Part shown: piece by piece, positions 10,086-21,080 of the stretch
Layout of the letters: the number at the start of each line of letters is the position of its first letter
How positions within the stretch are numbered: the first letter of the stretch is position 1
Source: Staphylococcus sp. IVB6181
GTDB taxonomy: Bacteria; Bacillota; Bacilli; Staphylococcales; Staphylococcaceae
DNA length: 64,000 bases
Assembly (NCBI RefSeq): GCF_025561445.1
Contig: NZ_CP095096.1
Coordinates: 2,087,822-2,151,821, forward strand
Direction: 5' to 3'
Notes under the pieces: generated by a model
What the model saw: the letters and a program-made list of their open reading frames with translations, nothing else
Told to the model about the DNA's origin: nothing
Database searches by the model: none
Program-made: the position numbers and the translations under genes

Positions 10086-10871
10086 ATGTCTGAAGAATTA
10101 AAGTTAATATGTAATCATAGACAAGATGAAACCAACCTTTCACCTGTGAGCAAAATAGAAATATACTCTTTCTTCGATCCGTTTGATGAAGATTGTTTTA
10201 AACTGTCTGCCATCCTATCGAAGTTGCGCGTGGAATATAAACAATATATCCGTATTCGTCATATTTTAAACCCGTCGTTGCGTATTTTGACAAAGTGCCA
10301 AGCCCAAAGCAGTTCTGAAAGCGACAATATCGCCTTAGCGTATAAAGCAGCCGAATTGCAAGGCAGAGCACGTGCAGAACGTTTTATCCACTTGATGCAG
10401 AATGAAATTATCTCTAAACGAGATATTATTACTGAAACAATGATAGAAAGTTCTGCTAAAAATGCAGGAATGGATTATGACGTCTTTAAAGGGGATTTAA
10501 AAAGCGGCAAGCTCACTGAAAGTCTCAAAGTCGATTTGCATATTGCACGTGAAATGGAAGTTGAACAAGCACCTTCACTCGTCTTTTTCAACGAAGATGT
10601 CACAGAAGAAGGATTAAAAGTCGAAGGCTTGTATCCTTATCATATTTACACATATATTATCAACGAGCTGATGGGAACACCTATTGAAAAAGAATTACCG
10701 CCGAAATTAGAAACCTATATTCAAGAGCAGCAATTCGTCACTTTAGAAGAACTGCTTACGATCTATGAATGGCCGGAAAAACTACTATTAAAAGAGTTGA
10801 AGAAGCTCGTTTTACAACAAAAAATAGAAAAACTCAGCAATCCGGATGGAGAGTTCTGGAAAGCGAAGTGA
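10086..10871 (+). CDS. yjbH: YjbH/SpxH adaptor for ClpXP degradation of Spx
   Basis: A 261-residue DsbA-like cytoplasmic protein that binds Spx and delivers it to ClpXP. The thioredoxin-like start is IYSFFDPFDEDCFKL, with a single Cys37 rather than a CxxC. The central KCQAQS and the C-terminal GEFWKAK match what I recall of S. aureus YjbH. A short C-x-H (Cys9, His11) remains near the N-terminus, reminiscent of the zinc-binding Cys/His cluster of the Bacillus protein. I chose ATG 10086, with AGGTG at the right distance. Its target spx lies 5.2 kb away on the other strand. Confidence 0.93.
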   Translation: MSEELKLICNHRQDETNLSPVSKIEIYSFFDPFDEDCFKLSAILSKLRVEYKQYIRIRHILNPSLRILTKCQAQSSSESDNIALAYKAAELQGRARAERFIHLMQNEIISKRDIITETMIESSAKNAGMDYDVFKGDLKSGKLTESLKVDLHIAREMEVEQAPSLVFFNEDVTEEGLKVEGLYPYHIYTYIINELMGTPIEKELPPKLETYIQEQQFVTLEELLTIYEWPEKLLLKELKKLVLQQKIEKLSNPDGEFWKAK

Positions 10872-10887
10872 AATACATTTTTCCTTG

Positions 10888-10915
10888 CACTTGTCTTTAA
10901 GACAAGTGTTTTTTT
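10888..10915 (+). terminator. globin-yjbH terminator
   Basis: A perfect 8-bp stem, CACTTGTC with GACAAGTG, has a four-base loop and is followed by seven T. Confidence 0.92.
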
Positions 10916-11106
10916 ATGCTTTCATACAATTCAATCGAGTTTAACTGGTTAACTTATATCAAATTATTAATTTTACTTATCGTAGTTGTTAATGTAATTT
11001 AATATTTGAATATTTAGACGATTAACTATTTTATAAATGAATCTATGTTATATTTAAAAACGAGATACTTCTCAAAATTAAATGTAATTGAATGGAGGAA
11101 TAATGA

Positions 11107-12270
11107 TTGAATAACAGAACAACCTTTATCAAAGCCGCTTCCATCTTACTCTTATCTATAATCATGGTCATCAGCGGCGCATTTTCAAGCCCCGACTCAA
11201 ACAACATACATGCGGCAGCTTCTGCTTCAGTAAAGATTAAAGTCAATCATACTGAAATACCGTATAAAGCAGAACAAGAAGCTAAGGCACACTTTGCAAG
11301 TTATGCACAAGCACTCTCCCAAATCGATAGTTCCGGTAATCATGGCCGATTCAGATTAGGCAAACCGTTTAAAATCTATAAATTTGACGGTCAAGAAGAC
11401 GGCAACTATTACTACCCTATTATGCAAGGTAATACAATCCACTATATCTTAACTGTCAGTCCAAAAAACACATCCGATGTACATACAGATAAAAATCAAG
11501 CGAACTACAGTGTACGTGTTTCGAAATTCATCTCAGATGCCCTAAACCAATACAGAAACGGCAACCAGCCTATCACGATCTACACAAACAAGAACGGTTA
11601 TTACATCGAGCAGCACCAGCAGCTCAAATTGATTAAACGTACAACACTTCCAAATCAACCCACACAGCCAGATCAGCCCGCAGCACCTAAAAAGCAATTA
11701 GCACAAACAGTCGATACGACACAAACACAATCAGAAACTCAAAATTACGGCACAAAATATGTGAACTTGCTGCCGCATTTCAAAATCCGCGAGCAACAAG
11801 GTTATAACGGCTGGTGTGCAGGATATTCTATGGCCGCATTATTAAATGCGACGAAGAACACATCAACGTATAATGGCGAGTCTATTATGCATCAAGTGCA
11901 TCCTAACCTTACAGGCCAACAATTCCAATTTACAGGTTTAACGATTCAAGAAATGATAGACTACGGCAAATCACAAGGCCGCAATACATCTTATTATGAC
12001 GGTATGCCAAGCTATGATGTTGTTGATCAGCAAACGAAACAAAATAAAGGTATGGTAGTCTTAGGAGAACAAGTCGAATCGTCACAAGGCTTGCATGCAG
12101 GACATGCAATGGCTGTTGTAGGCAATGCGGAATTGTCTAACAGCGAAAAAGTAATTGTCATCTGGAATCCTTGGGATCAAGACTATACATTGCAGCCTGC
12201 AGATAGTAATATCATCCCTGTTTCAAACGGCGACCACTATCAATGGTTCGGTTCAGTTACAGGCTTCTAA
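11107..12270 (+). CDS. scpA: Staphopain (secreted papain-like cysteine protease, peptidase family C47)
   Basis: A 387-residue prepropeptidase, almost the length I recall for S. aureus staphopain A. A signal peptide covers about residues 1-37 (ILLLSIIMVISGAF, then AAASA). The propeptide runs to about 210 and the mature protease from there to the end. The catalytic Cys237 is in GYNGWCAGYSMAALLNAT, His333 in HAGHAMAVVGN and Asn354 in VIWNPWD. Secreted staphopains cleave elastin, collagen and host defence proteins. The start is TTG 11107, eight bases after GGAGG. The next gene on the strand is a probable staphostatin. Staphopain A is the best match; EcpA-type orthologues in coagulase-negative species are the alternative label. 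Confidence 0.93.
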   Translation: MNNRTTFIKAASILLLSIIMVISGAFSSPDSNNIHAAASASVKIKVNHTEIPYKAEQEAKAHFASYAQALSQIDSSGNHGRFRLGKPFKIYKFDGQEDGNYYYPIMQGNTIHYILTVSPKNTSDVHTDKNQANYSVRVSKFISDALNQYRNGNQPITIYTNKNGYYIEQHQQLKLIKRTTLPNQPTQPDQPAAPKKQLAQTVDTTQTQSETQNYGTKYVNLLPHFKIREQQGYNGWCAGYSMAALLNATKNTSTYNGESIMHQVHPNLTGQQFQFTGLTIQEMIDYGKSQGRNTSYYDGMPSYDVVDQQTKQNKGMVVLGEQVESSQGLHAGHAMAVVGNAELSNSEKVIVIWNPWDQDYTLQPADSNIIPVSNGDHYQWFGSVTGF

Positions 12271-12298
12271 AATGAAAGAATAAGCTTTCGTTTCATTC
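12271..12298 (+). other. Imperfect hairpin at the scpA 3' end
   Basis: AATGAAAGAA can pair with TTCGTTTCATT with one bulged base. No T-run follows, so it is not a standard terminator. It could stabilise or attenuate the scpA message ahead of scpB. Confidence 0.4.
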
Positions 12299-12404
12299 AA
12301 TAAGCTATGTACAATCTATATTAGGGTATAGGATAAATGAATGTTGTTTCATGCGATGCATGAGCAGCTGTAAATTACTTTTGCATACAAAGGATGAATT
12401 TATA

Positions 12405-12734
12405 ATGGAAAAGACAGTCATCAATATTCAATATGACAATAACCTGTCAGAAGAAGCATCAGAGTTTCTGACACAATTAAAAGGAGAATGGATGAGCCGC
12501 GAGGAAGATTTAATTGTCGATTTGCGTGTACTCTTTGATGCGGCTGAAGACACTGAAGACTTATTCAATATTAAATCATTGGATGATTCAAAAGATGAAA
12601 TCACGCTCGTGTCAACAGAAGATGAACAAATCGCATTATTGATTGCTTTAAGTGATCCTTTCCATATTCAATATCAAGTCACAAATATTGAAAGACTCGG
12701 TACATCTCGTTCATTAACATTAGAAAAAAGATAA
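12405..12734 (+). CDS. scpB: Probable staphostatin (staphopain inhibitor)
   Basis: A 109-residue acidic protein without a signal peptide, the usual size for a staphostatin. Staphostatins stay in the cytoplasm and block prematurely folded staphopain by inserting a Gly-containing loop into the active site. The C-terminal stretch NIERLGTSRSLTL (residues 94-106) lines up with the inhibitory loop and LGTS of S. aureus staphostatin A as I recall it, with the key glycine at 99. The rest is strongly diverged (KGEWM near residue 28 is the other shared piece). ATG 12405 has AAAGGATG upstream. It lies 134 bases after scpA, wider than the tight pair I recall in S. aureus. Confidence 0.8.
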   Translation: MEKTVINIQYDNNLSEEASEFLTQLKGEWMSREEDLIVDLRVLFDAAEDTEDLFNIKSLDDSKDEITLVSTEDEQIALLIALSDPFHIQYQVTNIERLGTSRSLTLEKR

Positions 12735-12754
12735 AAACACGAAGCTTTAATCAG

Positions 12755-12785
12755 CCGGTACAGTCTTACTGTGCCGGTATTTTTG
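12755..12785 (+). terminator. scpB terminator
   Basis: CCGGTACAG pairs with CTGTGCCGG around a five-base loop and is followed by TATTTTT. Confidence 0.85.
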
Positions 12786-12801
12786 TGTTAAAAAAGCGCA
12801 T

Positions 12802-12900
12802 AAAAAAACGCCGTGTCTGAATACACGGCGCTAAACAAAGGGGATGGGAGAAATTTTTCACTTCAAACAAAGGGGTATGTTTGTTATGTGATTAATTTCA
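12802..12900 (-). ncRNA. rsaE: Small regulatory RNA RsaE (RoxS family)
   Basis: The minus strand reads GAAATTAATCACATAACA at its 5' end and carries two C-rich motifs, ACCCCTTTG and ATCCCCTTTG. It ends in the hairpin CGCCGTGT/ACACGGCG followed by seven T (12802-12830). This matches the RsaE sequence I recall from S. aureus and RoxS of B. subtilis. These are about 100-base RNAs whose C-rich single-stranded motifs bind Shine-Dalgarno sequences of central-metabolism mRNAs such as TCA-cycle and folate genes. In S. aureus it also lies next to pepF, on the yjbH side. Here it is just downstream of pepF on the same strand but has its own promoter. Confidence 0.93.
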
Positions 12901-12907
12901 TGGTCAT

Positions 12908-12936
12908 AATATACCACGCGTTCCCACCCTTTTCAA
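12908..12936 (-). promoter_or_regulatory. rsaE promoter
   Basis: TTGAAA (12931-12936) and TATATT (12908-12913) are separated by exactly 17 bases on the minus strand. They place the start near 12900, the known 5' end of the RNA. Confidence 0.85.
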
Positions 12937-13000
12937 GACGGTGAACCTATGAAAACGTTTTTGTCACAAACTTGTCATATTGTAAACGATTTCACAAAGT

Positions 13001-14809
13001 TTATTCTTTAATTAGTTTTTCAAACTCGTCTAATTTTTTCTCGAACATTTTGCATGCTTGCTCAATTGGTTCTGGTGTTGTCATGTCTACACCTGCATTT
13101 TTAAGAATCTCAATCGGATAATTTGAGCTGCCTTTTTTCAAGAATTCGTTGATATAACGTTCTACTGCAGGTTTGCCTTCATTAAGGATTTGATAGCTTA
13201 AGCTTTGTGCTGCACTGTAACCAGTCGCATATTGATATACATAATAGTTCATGTAGAAGTGCGGAATACGTGACCATTCTTTACTGATGTCTTCGTCTGT
13301 TTCTACAATATCTCCGAAGTATTTACGGTTAAGTGCCGCATATTCTTCATTCATACGGTTCGCAGTCAACGGTTCTCCTGCTTCTTCAATTTGATGGATT
13401 TTGTGTTCGAATTCTGCGAACATTGTTTGACGGAATAAAGTCGCACGGAAACGTTCTAATTCTTGGTTCAATAATAATAAACGACGTTCATCATCTAAGT
13501 GTTTTTCCATATAATCGCTAAGCAATGCTTCATTAGTTGTTGAAGCAACTTCTGCCACGAAAATAGAGTAGTCACTATGATTAGATGGTTGGTTTTTGCG
13601 GCTGAAGTAACTGTGTGCAGAATGACCGAATTCATGAATCAATGTGAATAAATCAGACACTGTATCTGACCAGTTCAATAAGATGAATGGGTTCGTTAAG
13701 TGTGCACCAGATGAATAACCGCCTGAACGTTTGCCTTTGTTTTCATAAACGTCTACCCAACGATTATTCAAGCCTTCTTTAACCACATCTAAATACTCAT
13801 CGCCCATTGGTTCTAAAGCTTTCAACATCCATTCTACTGCTTCATCATAAGGCATTTCGAATTTAATATCTTTAACTAATGGTGTGTATAAGTCATACAT
13901 TTTCATGTCGTCTAAACCTAATACATCTTTTCGTAATTGTGTATAACGATGTAAGAGCGGTAAATATTCATGAACAGTTTTAACCAAGTTATCATAAACG
14001 GCTTCAGGGATATGGTTGTTGCTTAATGCTTTTTCGCGCGCTGTTTTATAATTATGCGTACGTGCATTGAAGACATGTTTTTTAATTTCCCCTGTTAATG
14101 TTGCCGCAATAGTATTGTTAAATGCACCGTAAGCTTTATAAAGGTTTCTGAACGCTGAACGGCGTAATTCACGATCATCAGATTCAAGATATTTGATGAA
14201 TGTACCTTGTGTTAATGGATGTTTTTCTCCATTTTTATCTACCGCATCTTCAAATTCTAAGTCAGCGTTGCTGAACATACCGTAAACATTTGAAGGTGTA
14301 GATAATGCATCTTGTGCTTCTGTTAATAATTTTTCTTTATCTGCACTTAATACATGCGGACGCTCCTCATTAATTAATTTCAAATCAAAGGCATAGCGTT
14401 CTAAGTTTTTATTTTCATCGATGAATTTTTGGATTGTAGCTTCATCGATTTGTAAGATTTCAGGTACTAAGAAACTCCAGCTTGAGCTTAATTTAATTGC
14501 TAATTGATGTGCACGTGCTTCATAGCCCGTATATTTATCATTACCTGTATCTTGGTCTTGTTTTAAGTGTGCATAAACATAAACTTTTTCAAGTTTCGTT
14601 TCGATTTCATCTTCTAAAGCTAATGCTTCATAAAGTGTTTGTGCACTATCAGCTAAGTGGCCTTTAAATTTTTCTTCGGCACCTAAATAGCCCTCTACTT
14701 CTTTGAAAGCAGCTTCAAAGGCCTCATCGCTTTCAAAAATCGTTGTTAAATCCCAAGTATACTCAGGATGTTTTTGTTCTTGTTGTTCTCTTGTTAATTG
14801 TTGACTCAT
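13001..14809 (-). CDS. pepF: Oligoendopeptidase F
   Basis: A 602-residue cytoplasmic zinc metallopeptidase of family M3 that trims short peptides. The zinc motif HEFGH is at residues 392-396, in LFTLIHEFGHSAHSYFS, and the third ligand region follows (FVAEVASTTNEALL). Length equals the S. aureus enzyme as I recall it. GAGGAGG precedes the ATG. In Bacillus and S. aureus coiA lies between mecA and pepF; here only about 200 bases separate the two genes. No obvious terminator follows pepF, so its transcript may run into rsaE. Confidence 0.96.
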   Translation of the reverse strand: MSQQLTREQQEQKHPEYTWDLTTIFESDEAFEAAFKEVEGYLGAEEKFKGHLADSAQTLYEALALEDEIETKLEKVYVYAHLKQDQDTGNDKYTGYEARAHQLAIKLSSSWSFLVPEILQIDEATIQKFIDENKNLERYAFDLKLINEERPHVLSADKEKLLTEAQDALSTPSNVYGMFSNADLEFEDAVDKNGEKHPLTQGTFIKYLESDDRELRRSAFRNLYKAYGAFNNTIAATLTGEIKKHVFNARTHNYKTAREKALSNNHIPEAVYDNLVKTVHEYLPLLHRYTQLRKDVLGLDDMKMYDLYTPLVKDIKFEMPYDEAVEWMLKALEPMGDEYLDVVKEGLNNRWVDVYENKGKRSGGYSSGAHLTNPFILLNWSDTVSDLFTLIHEFGHSAHSYFSRKNQPSNHSDYSIFVAEVASTTNEALLSDYMEKHLDDERRLLLLNQELERFRATLFRQTMFAEFEHKIHQIEEAGEPLTANRMNEEYAALNRKYFGDIVETDEDISKEWSRIPHFYMNYYVYQYATGYSAAQSLSYQILNEGKPAVERYINEFLKKGSSNYPIEILKNAGVDMTTPEPIEQACKMFEKKLDEFEKLIKE

Positions 14810-14957
14810 ATTAAAAAGCCTCCTCTTATGCTAATATCAATAATTTAATTTTCTCATTATTTCGTTGATTTTGCACGTTATTGCGTCTCATGGATAAGAG
14901 ACGGTCAAGAAAACGCACAATTTTAAGGTTTTATTCCGGGTTATTCAAAAATTGCAA

Positions 14958-14988
14958 ATAAAAAAGCCCATCCAACTAAGGATAGGCT
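14958..14988 (-). terminator. mecA terminator
   Basis: AGCCTATCC pairs with GGATGGGCT on the minus strand (one G-U pair) and is followed by six T. Confidence 0.85.
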
Positions 14989-15006
14989 CAATCTATATCT
15001 TATTAC

Positions 15007-15723
15007 TTATGCTTCTGTTATATCAGTAAAGAAGCGGCGTACTTGTGCTGTTACGTTATGACTCATAATGATTTTACCGTAATCGTTCAAGTAAACTTCT
15101 GAACGATCGCTTGGTGCAGCGAATTCTAATAATTGACTATAGAAGTCATTAATTGTTTCTTCTACTACACTTTCATCAAAATGAATTGCGTAATAGTACT
15201 CATTATTCAACATATATAATAAATCTTCAAAGCCTTCAGTAGGCTGATTGTTATGATGTGCATAATCAATAACAGACTCTAAATCATCGAATTTGACGAT
15301 GACAAGACGACCGTTGGTATGACGTGCTTTTTTATTGAATTGATCTCTTGATTGAGAACGTTTTGAATGTTGTCTTTGTTCTGCTTCTTCGTGTTCTTCT
15401 TCAAACGTTTGTTCAAGTAATTCATTTAATTGGCGATCAAATTCATTATTCATACTTTCGTCATTCATGTTCATCATTTCTTCGTTCTTAGATTTAGAAA
15501 TAGTGACTTCCACACCTTTTTCAAAAGCATGTACTTGAATCCATAATGGACCTTCAACAACGAAATCTTCTTCCTCATTGATTTCTTCCATCATTGACCA
15601 GAAGAATTCTTCACCTCGTTGACGGTTTGTCCATAAGTCTTCTCTTTTGAAACCTCTTGCTTCAATGTCACCATACGTTATGAAAAGTTTAACAGTTGTA
15701 TCATCTACGCGCTCTATTCTCAT
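15007..15723 (-). CDS. mecA: Adaptor protein MecA (TrfA)
   Basis: A 238-residue adaptor that targets unfolded or specific proteins to ClpC-ClpP. It is unrelated to the mecA methicillin-resistance gene. The N-terminal substrate-binding domain (MRIERVDDTTVKLFITYGDIE, about 1-85) and the C-terminal ClpC-binding domain (about 140-230, VYLNDYGKIIMSHN) are joined by a charged, low-complexity linker. In S. aureus loss of the homologue TrfA changes glycopeptide resistance and Spx levels. GGAGTG lies upstream of ATG. It has its own promoter, a leader of about 100 bases and its own terminator. Confidence 0.95.
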   Translation of the reverse strand: MRIERVDDTTVKLFITYGDIEARGFKREDLWTNRQRGEEFFWSMMEEINEEEDFVVEGPLWIQVHAFEKGVEVTISKSKNEEMMNMNDESMNNEFDRQLNELLEQTFEEEHEEAEQRQHSKRSQSRDQFNKKARHTNGRLVIVKFDDLESVIDYAHHNNQPTEGFEDLLYMLNNEYYYAIHFDESVVEETINDFYSQLLEFAAPSDRSEVYLNDYGKIIMSHNVTAQVRRFFTDITEA

Positions 15724-15760
15724 ATCATCTCACTCCTTACAGTCGATGAATAGCAATATC

Positions 15761-15818
15761 TAGACTTTAGACAAACTTTTCTAGAGTCTAGGCAGCGTCT
15801 ACTTTGTCGACAACCTAG
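15761..15818 (-). other. Structured mecA leader with two overlapping hairpins
   Basis: In the untranslated region between the mecA promoter and its ribosome site, TAGACTTTAGA can pair with TCTAGAGTCTA (15761-15790). A second hairpin, CTAGG with CCTAG (15788-15818), shares three bases with the first. The two folds therefore compete in part. No known riboswitch motif is recognised. Confidence 0.4.
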
Positions 15819-15830
15819 AATAGTACCCAT

Positions 15831-15859
15831 ATTGTATTAAAACGGTGTGCAAATTACAA
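15831..15859 (-). promoter_or_regulatory. mecA promoter
   Basis: TTGTAA (15854-15859) and TACAAT (15831-15836) are 17 bases apart on the minus strand, about 105 bases upstream of the mecA ATG. Confidence 0.75.
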
Positions 15860-15973
15860 TCTATTTGTTTATAACATAAAACATGACTTACCGTTGACTT
15901 ATTATAATAACATATTACCCTTTAATATTCCACGGAAACCGCTCGAACATTGAATTAATTACTCAAAGCACAT

Positions 15974-16002
15974 AAAAAGCCACAGCACATTGTACTGCAG
16001 CT
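15974..16002 (-). terminator. spx terminator
   Basis: On the minus strand AGCTGCAGTACA and TGTGCTGTGGCT pair along their length with three G-U pairs, followed by TTTTTATG. Confidence 0.75.
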
Positions 16003-16033
16003 CTTTCGTATTCATTGAGTTTTGAATGATATC

Positions 16034-16432
16034 TTATAAATCTACCATACGTTGTGCTTCTTGTAATTGGAACGTACGCACTTTTCTTGGTAAGAAACGA
16101 CGAATTTCATCTTCGTTGTAACCAACTTGCAAACGTTTTTCATCTAAGATAATCGGACGGCGTAATAAGCCTGGGTTATCTTGAATGATTGTATATAATT
16201 CTTGTAGTGGTAATGAATCAATATCCACGTTTAATTTTTGATATGTTTTAGAACGTGTTGAAATAATTTCGTCTGTTCCGTCTTCTGTCATTTTTAAGAT
16301 TTGTTTAATTTCATCAATTGTTAAATGTTCTGAAAAAATGTTACGCTCCGTATACGGAATGTCATGTTCTTGTAACCATGCTTTCGCTTTACGGCAAGAT
16401 GTGCAGCTTGGTGATGTGAATAGTGTTACCAT
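16034..16432 (-). CDS. spx: Transcriptional regulator Spx
   Basis: A 132-residue ArsC-fold protein that binds the RNA polymerase alpha subunit and activates thiol-stress genes. The redox switch CxxC is Cys10-Cys13 (SPSCTSC), and the conserved [14 protein letters not shown] follows. I chose ATG 16432 because the family starts with [10 protein letters not shown] and AGGAGAG lies upstream; an upstream start would add nine non-family residues. Spx is kept low by ClpXP with YjbH, whose gene is also in this window. The 412 bases upstream are non-coding. Confidence 0.96.
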   Translation of the reverse strand: MVTLFTSPSCTSCRKAKAWLQEHDIPYTERNIFSEHLTIDEIKQILKMTEDGTDEIISTRSKTYQKLNVDIDSLPLQELYTIIQDNPGLLRRPIILDEKRLQVGYNEDEIRRFLPRKVRTFQLQEAQRMVDL

Positions 16433-16844
16433 ACATCTCACTCTCCTATTTATCATGAATTTTATTCATTGATTTTGTAGTTTCAGTTAAGAAATTTTAC
16501 TTAAAATCAAAACGCTATACTCATCTATGTCTAAACAATGAAATGTTTTATTTATGATCAACGCTCGAATTCTTCTCTCTTAACTCTATGATTATAGTAT
16601 ACCCCTTCAACATTAAAATTAAATGAGAAAAACGGGGATATTAATAGAAAATTTCAAACATATCGAATTCTCAAATTTGAGCCCCCAAAACAACGGCTTT
16701 TGTTCAAACTTTTAAGAAAAATTGTTACGCTTGCGATATGTTAAAAAATTAGCTACATATATATTTTAACACACATTACAAACAATTAAAATACTGCTAT
16801 AATAAAACTATTACTACATTATCGTAAGAAAGTGGGCATCATAA
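16433..16844. other. Divergent spx-trpS intergenic region
   Basis: These 412 bases contain no supported gene. On the minus side a TATAAT hexamer lies at 16591-16596 but has no good -35 partner. On the plus side lies the trpS promoter. I searched for a T-box (stem, AGGGTGG antiterminator motif, terminator) and found none. Confidence 0.6.
16776..16803 (+). promoter_or_regulatory. trpS promoter
   Basis: TTACAA (16776-16781) and TATAAT (16798-16803) are 16 bases apart, about 40 bases upstream of the trpS ATG. Confidence 0.65.
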
Positions 16845-17840
<996 letters not shown>

Positions 17841-17854
17841 TCAACACATATCTA

Positions 17855-17886
17855 CCGTATATTCTCTTCTGAGGATATACGGTTTT
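17855..17886 (+). terminator. trpS terminator
   Basis: CCGTATATTCTC pairs with GAGGATATACGG around a TTCT loop, followed by TTTTC. Confidence 0.88.
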
Positions 17887-17986
17887 CTTTATCCTATTTT
17901 AAAACATTACACCACTTTAATTCCTATACCTTTAACACATTAAATACTATATAATGAATGTATACAATAAATGTGAGGTGCTTCCT

Positions 17987-18277
17987 ATGCTTTCTGCTAT
18001 CATTCGTACGATTGCTTGTATCGCAGCAACGCTTTATGTCATTTACAGTCTGTTTGTACATTACAACCCAGCAATCAATATCATTTTATTTGTCGGCTCT
18101 TTCATTATCTTTGCCTTCTTTGTCGGCAGATCTATTTTCTTTAACGGTAATTTTCCCTTATTTCATAACGCACAAGAACGTGCCAAATCCAAAGGAACAA
18201 ACTACTTTTGGATTTACGCGAGTTTAACTTTTTATCTCGGTACATTGTTTATCGCTGTATTTCATACTATAAAGTAA
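17987..18277 (+). CDS. Small membrane protein of unknown function
   Basis: A 96-residue protein with three hydrophobic segments (about 3-24, 29-50 and 73-93). A charged loop sits between the last two (HNAQERAKSKG). I do not recognise a family. ATG 17987 has GAGGTG at the right distance, whereas an in-frame ATG 33 bases upstream lacks a ribosome site. It is flanked by terminators on both sides, so it is likely monocistronic. Its neighbours trpS and thiC give no clear hint of function. Confidence 0.7.
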   Translation: MLSAIIRTIACIAATLYVIYSLFVHYNPAINIILFVGSFIIFAFFVGRSIFFNGNFPLFHNAQERAKSKGTNYFWIYASLTFYLGTLFIAVFHTIK

Positions 18278-18285
18278 CTAAAAAC

Positions 18286-18323
18286 AAGCCGGTATCTGCC
18301 CTATTTGAGCAAATACCGGCTTT
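18286..18323. terminator. Convergent terminator between the small membrane gene and thiC
   Basis: AAGCCGGTAT pairs with ATACCGGCTT across a 17-base loop, between two converging genes. T-rich bases follow on each strand. Confidence 0.75.
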
Positions 18324-18350
18324 CATTAATTTTAGACTTATATTGTCAGT

Positions 18351-20237
<1,887 letters not shown>

Positions 20238-20265
20238 TTATTCGTTTGATTACTTAATCGTCTAT

Positions 20266-20352
20266 GTACGCTTCCCTACGCTAGTACTAACTAGATCAGG
20301 TTCAAAGGGTTGATTTGTATATCTTTCAGCCTATAGGGCACCCCTAGCAATG
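20266..20352 (-). promoter_or_regulatory. TPP riboswitch (THI element)
   Basis: The minus strand contains the conserved pieces in order: CTAGGGGTGCC, GGCTGAAA, ACCCTTTGAACCTGATCTAG, then TAGCGTAGGGAAG. These are the P2 to P5 sequences of the thiamine pyrophosphate aptamer. Binding of TPP should favour the downstream terminator and lower thiC expression. Confidence 0.97.
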
Positions 20353-20445
20353 AAATATTTAATTTACATTTTTATACTAACACTCAACAATCTAATATAC
20401 AAGTCAATGCGATAGTTTGTATTAAACACCTTTTATTGTAGAATT

Positions 20446-21057
20446 TCAGTTTAAATATTTTCTCATTTTATTCAAAGTTACTCTGACTACTGTCGTCTCC
20501 CCGACCTTTTCATAGCCTAACTTTTTATATAAAGCATTCGCTTTGTCATTGTATTGATTGACCGTCAGTGAAATTTTATCAAACCCTTTTTCTCTCGCTA
20601 TGTTTTCAGCTGCTTTCAACAGCGTTTGGCCTACGCCGCGGCGTTGAAAATCTGAAGATACAGACAACATAGAAACATGATACTCATCTTCTTCTGCTTC
20701 TTTCAAGTTGATTAAAGAGAAAATAGATTTGTAATATATCATCAACTGCGGTACAACAAATATCCGCTTCAATGCTACAATCTCCACTACCGTCGGTACT
20801 AATGCTTTTTCTAATTCTCGGTACGGCATACATGTGATTAGTCCTGCCACTTGTCCATCAATCATCGCGGCAAGTGTATGCTCATAACTGAAACGATTCT
20901 TTCTCATTTGGTAAAGCTTTTGCATATAGTGTTCGATCACACCTTGATTATCGCTCCCTACCATCACATGGCATAAATTGCCGATAGCGATGTAGTTTAA
21001 TGCGCCCGCCTCTTTAAATTCTGGTCTTGCAGATGTAATTTGTATTGCGTTGTTCAC
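20446..21057 (-). CDS. GNAT family N-acetyltransferase
   Basis: A protein of about 203 residues with the acetyl-CoA site MLSVSSDFQRRGVGQTLLKAAE (Q/RxxGxG) and the C-terminal NDKANALYKKLGYEKVGE typical of GNAT enzymes. The acceptor substrate is unknown. I prefer the GTG at 21057, with AAAGGAG nine bases upstream. A TTG at 21084 overlaps the preceding stop codon but lacks a ribosome site. The gene follows the luciferase-like oxidoreductase closely, so the two are probably one operon. No clear terminator was seen after it. Confidence 0.85.
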   Translation of the reverse strand: MNNAIQITSARPEFKEAGALNYIAIGNLCHVMVGSDNQGVIEHYMQKLYQMRKNRFSYEHTLAAMIDGQVAGLITCMPYRELEKALVPTVVEIVALKRIFVVPQLMIYYKSIFSLINLKEAEEDEYHVSMLSVSSDFQRRGVGQTLLKAAENIAREKGFDKISLTVNQYNDKANALYKKLGYEKVGETTVVRVTLNKMRKYLN

Positions 21058-21080
21058 GTCAAAAATCTCCTTTGTTTCTA

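Noticed and set aside
11043..11246. A 67-codon minus-strand frame over the scpA signal peptide
   Set aside because: It is the antisense shadow of the scpA start and has no ribosome site.
16457..16844. Possible T-box riboswitch before trpS
   Set aside because: I found neither the AGGGTGG antiterminator motif nor a leader terminator, and the promoter lies only about 40 bases before the gene.
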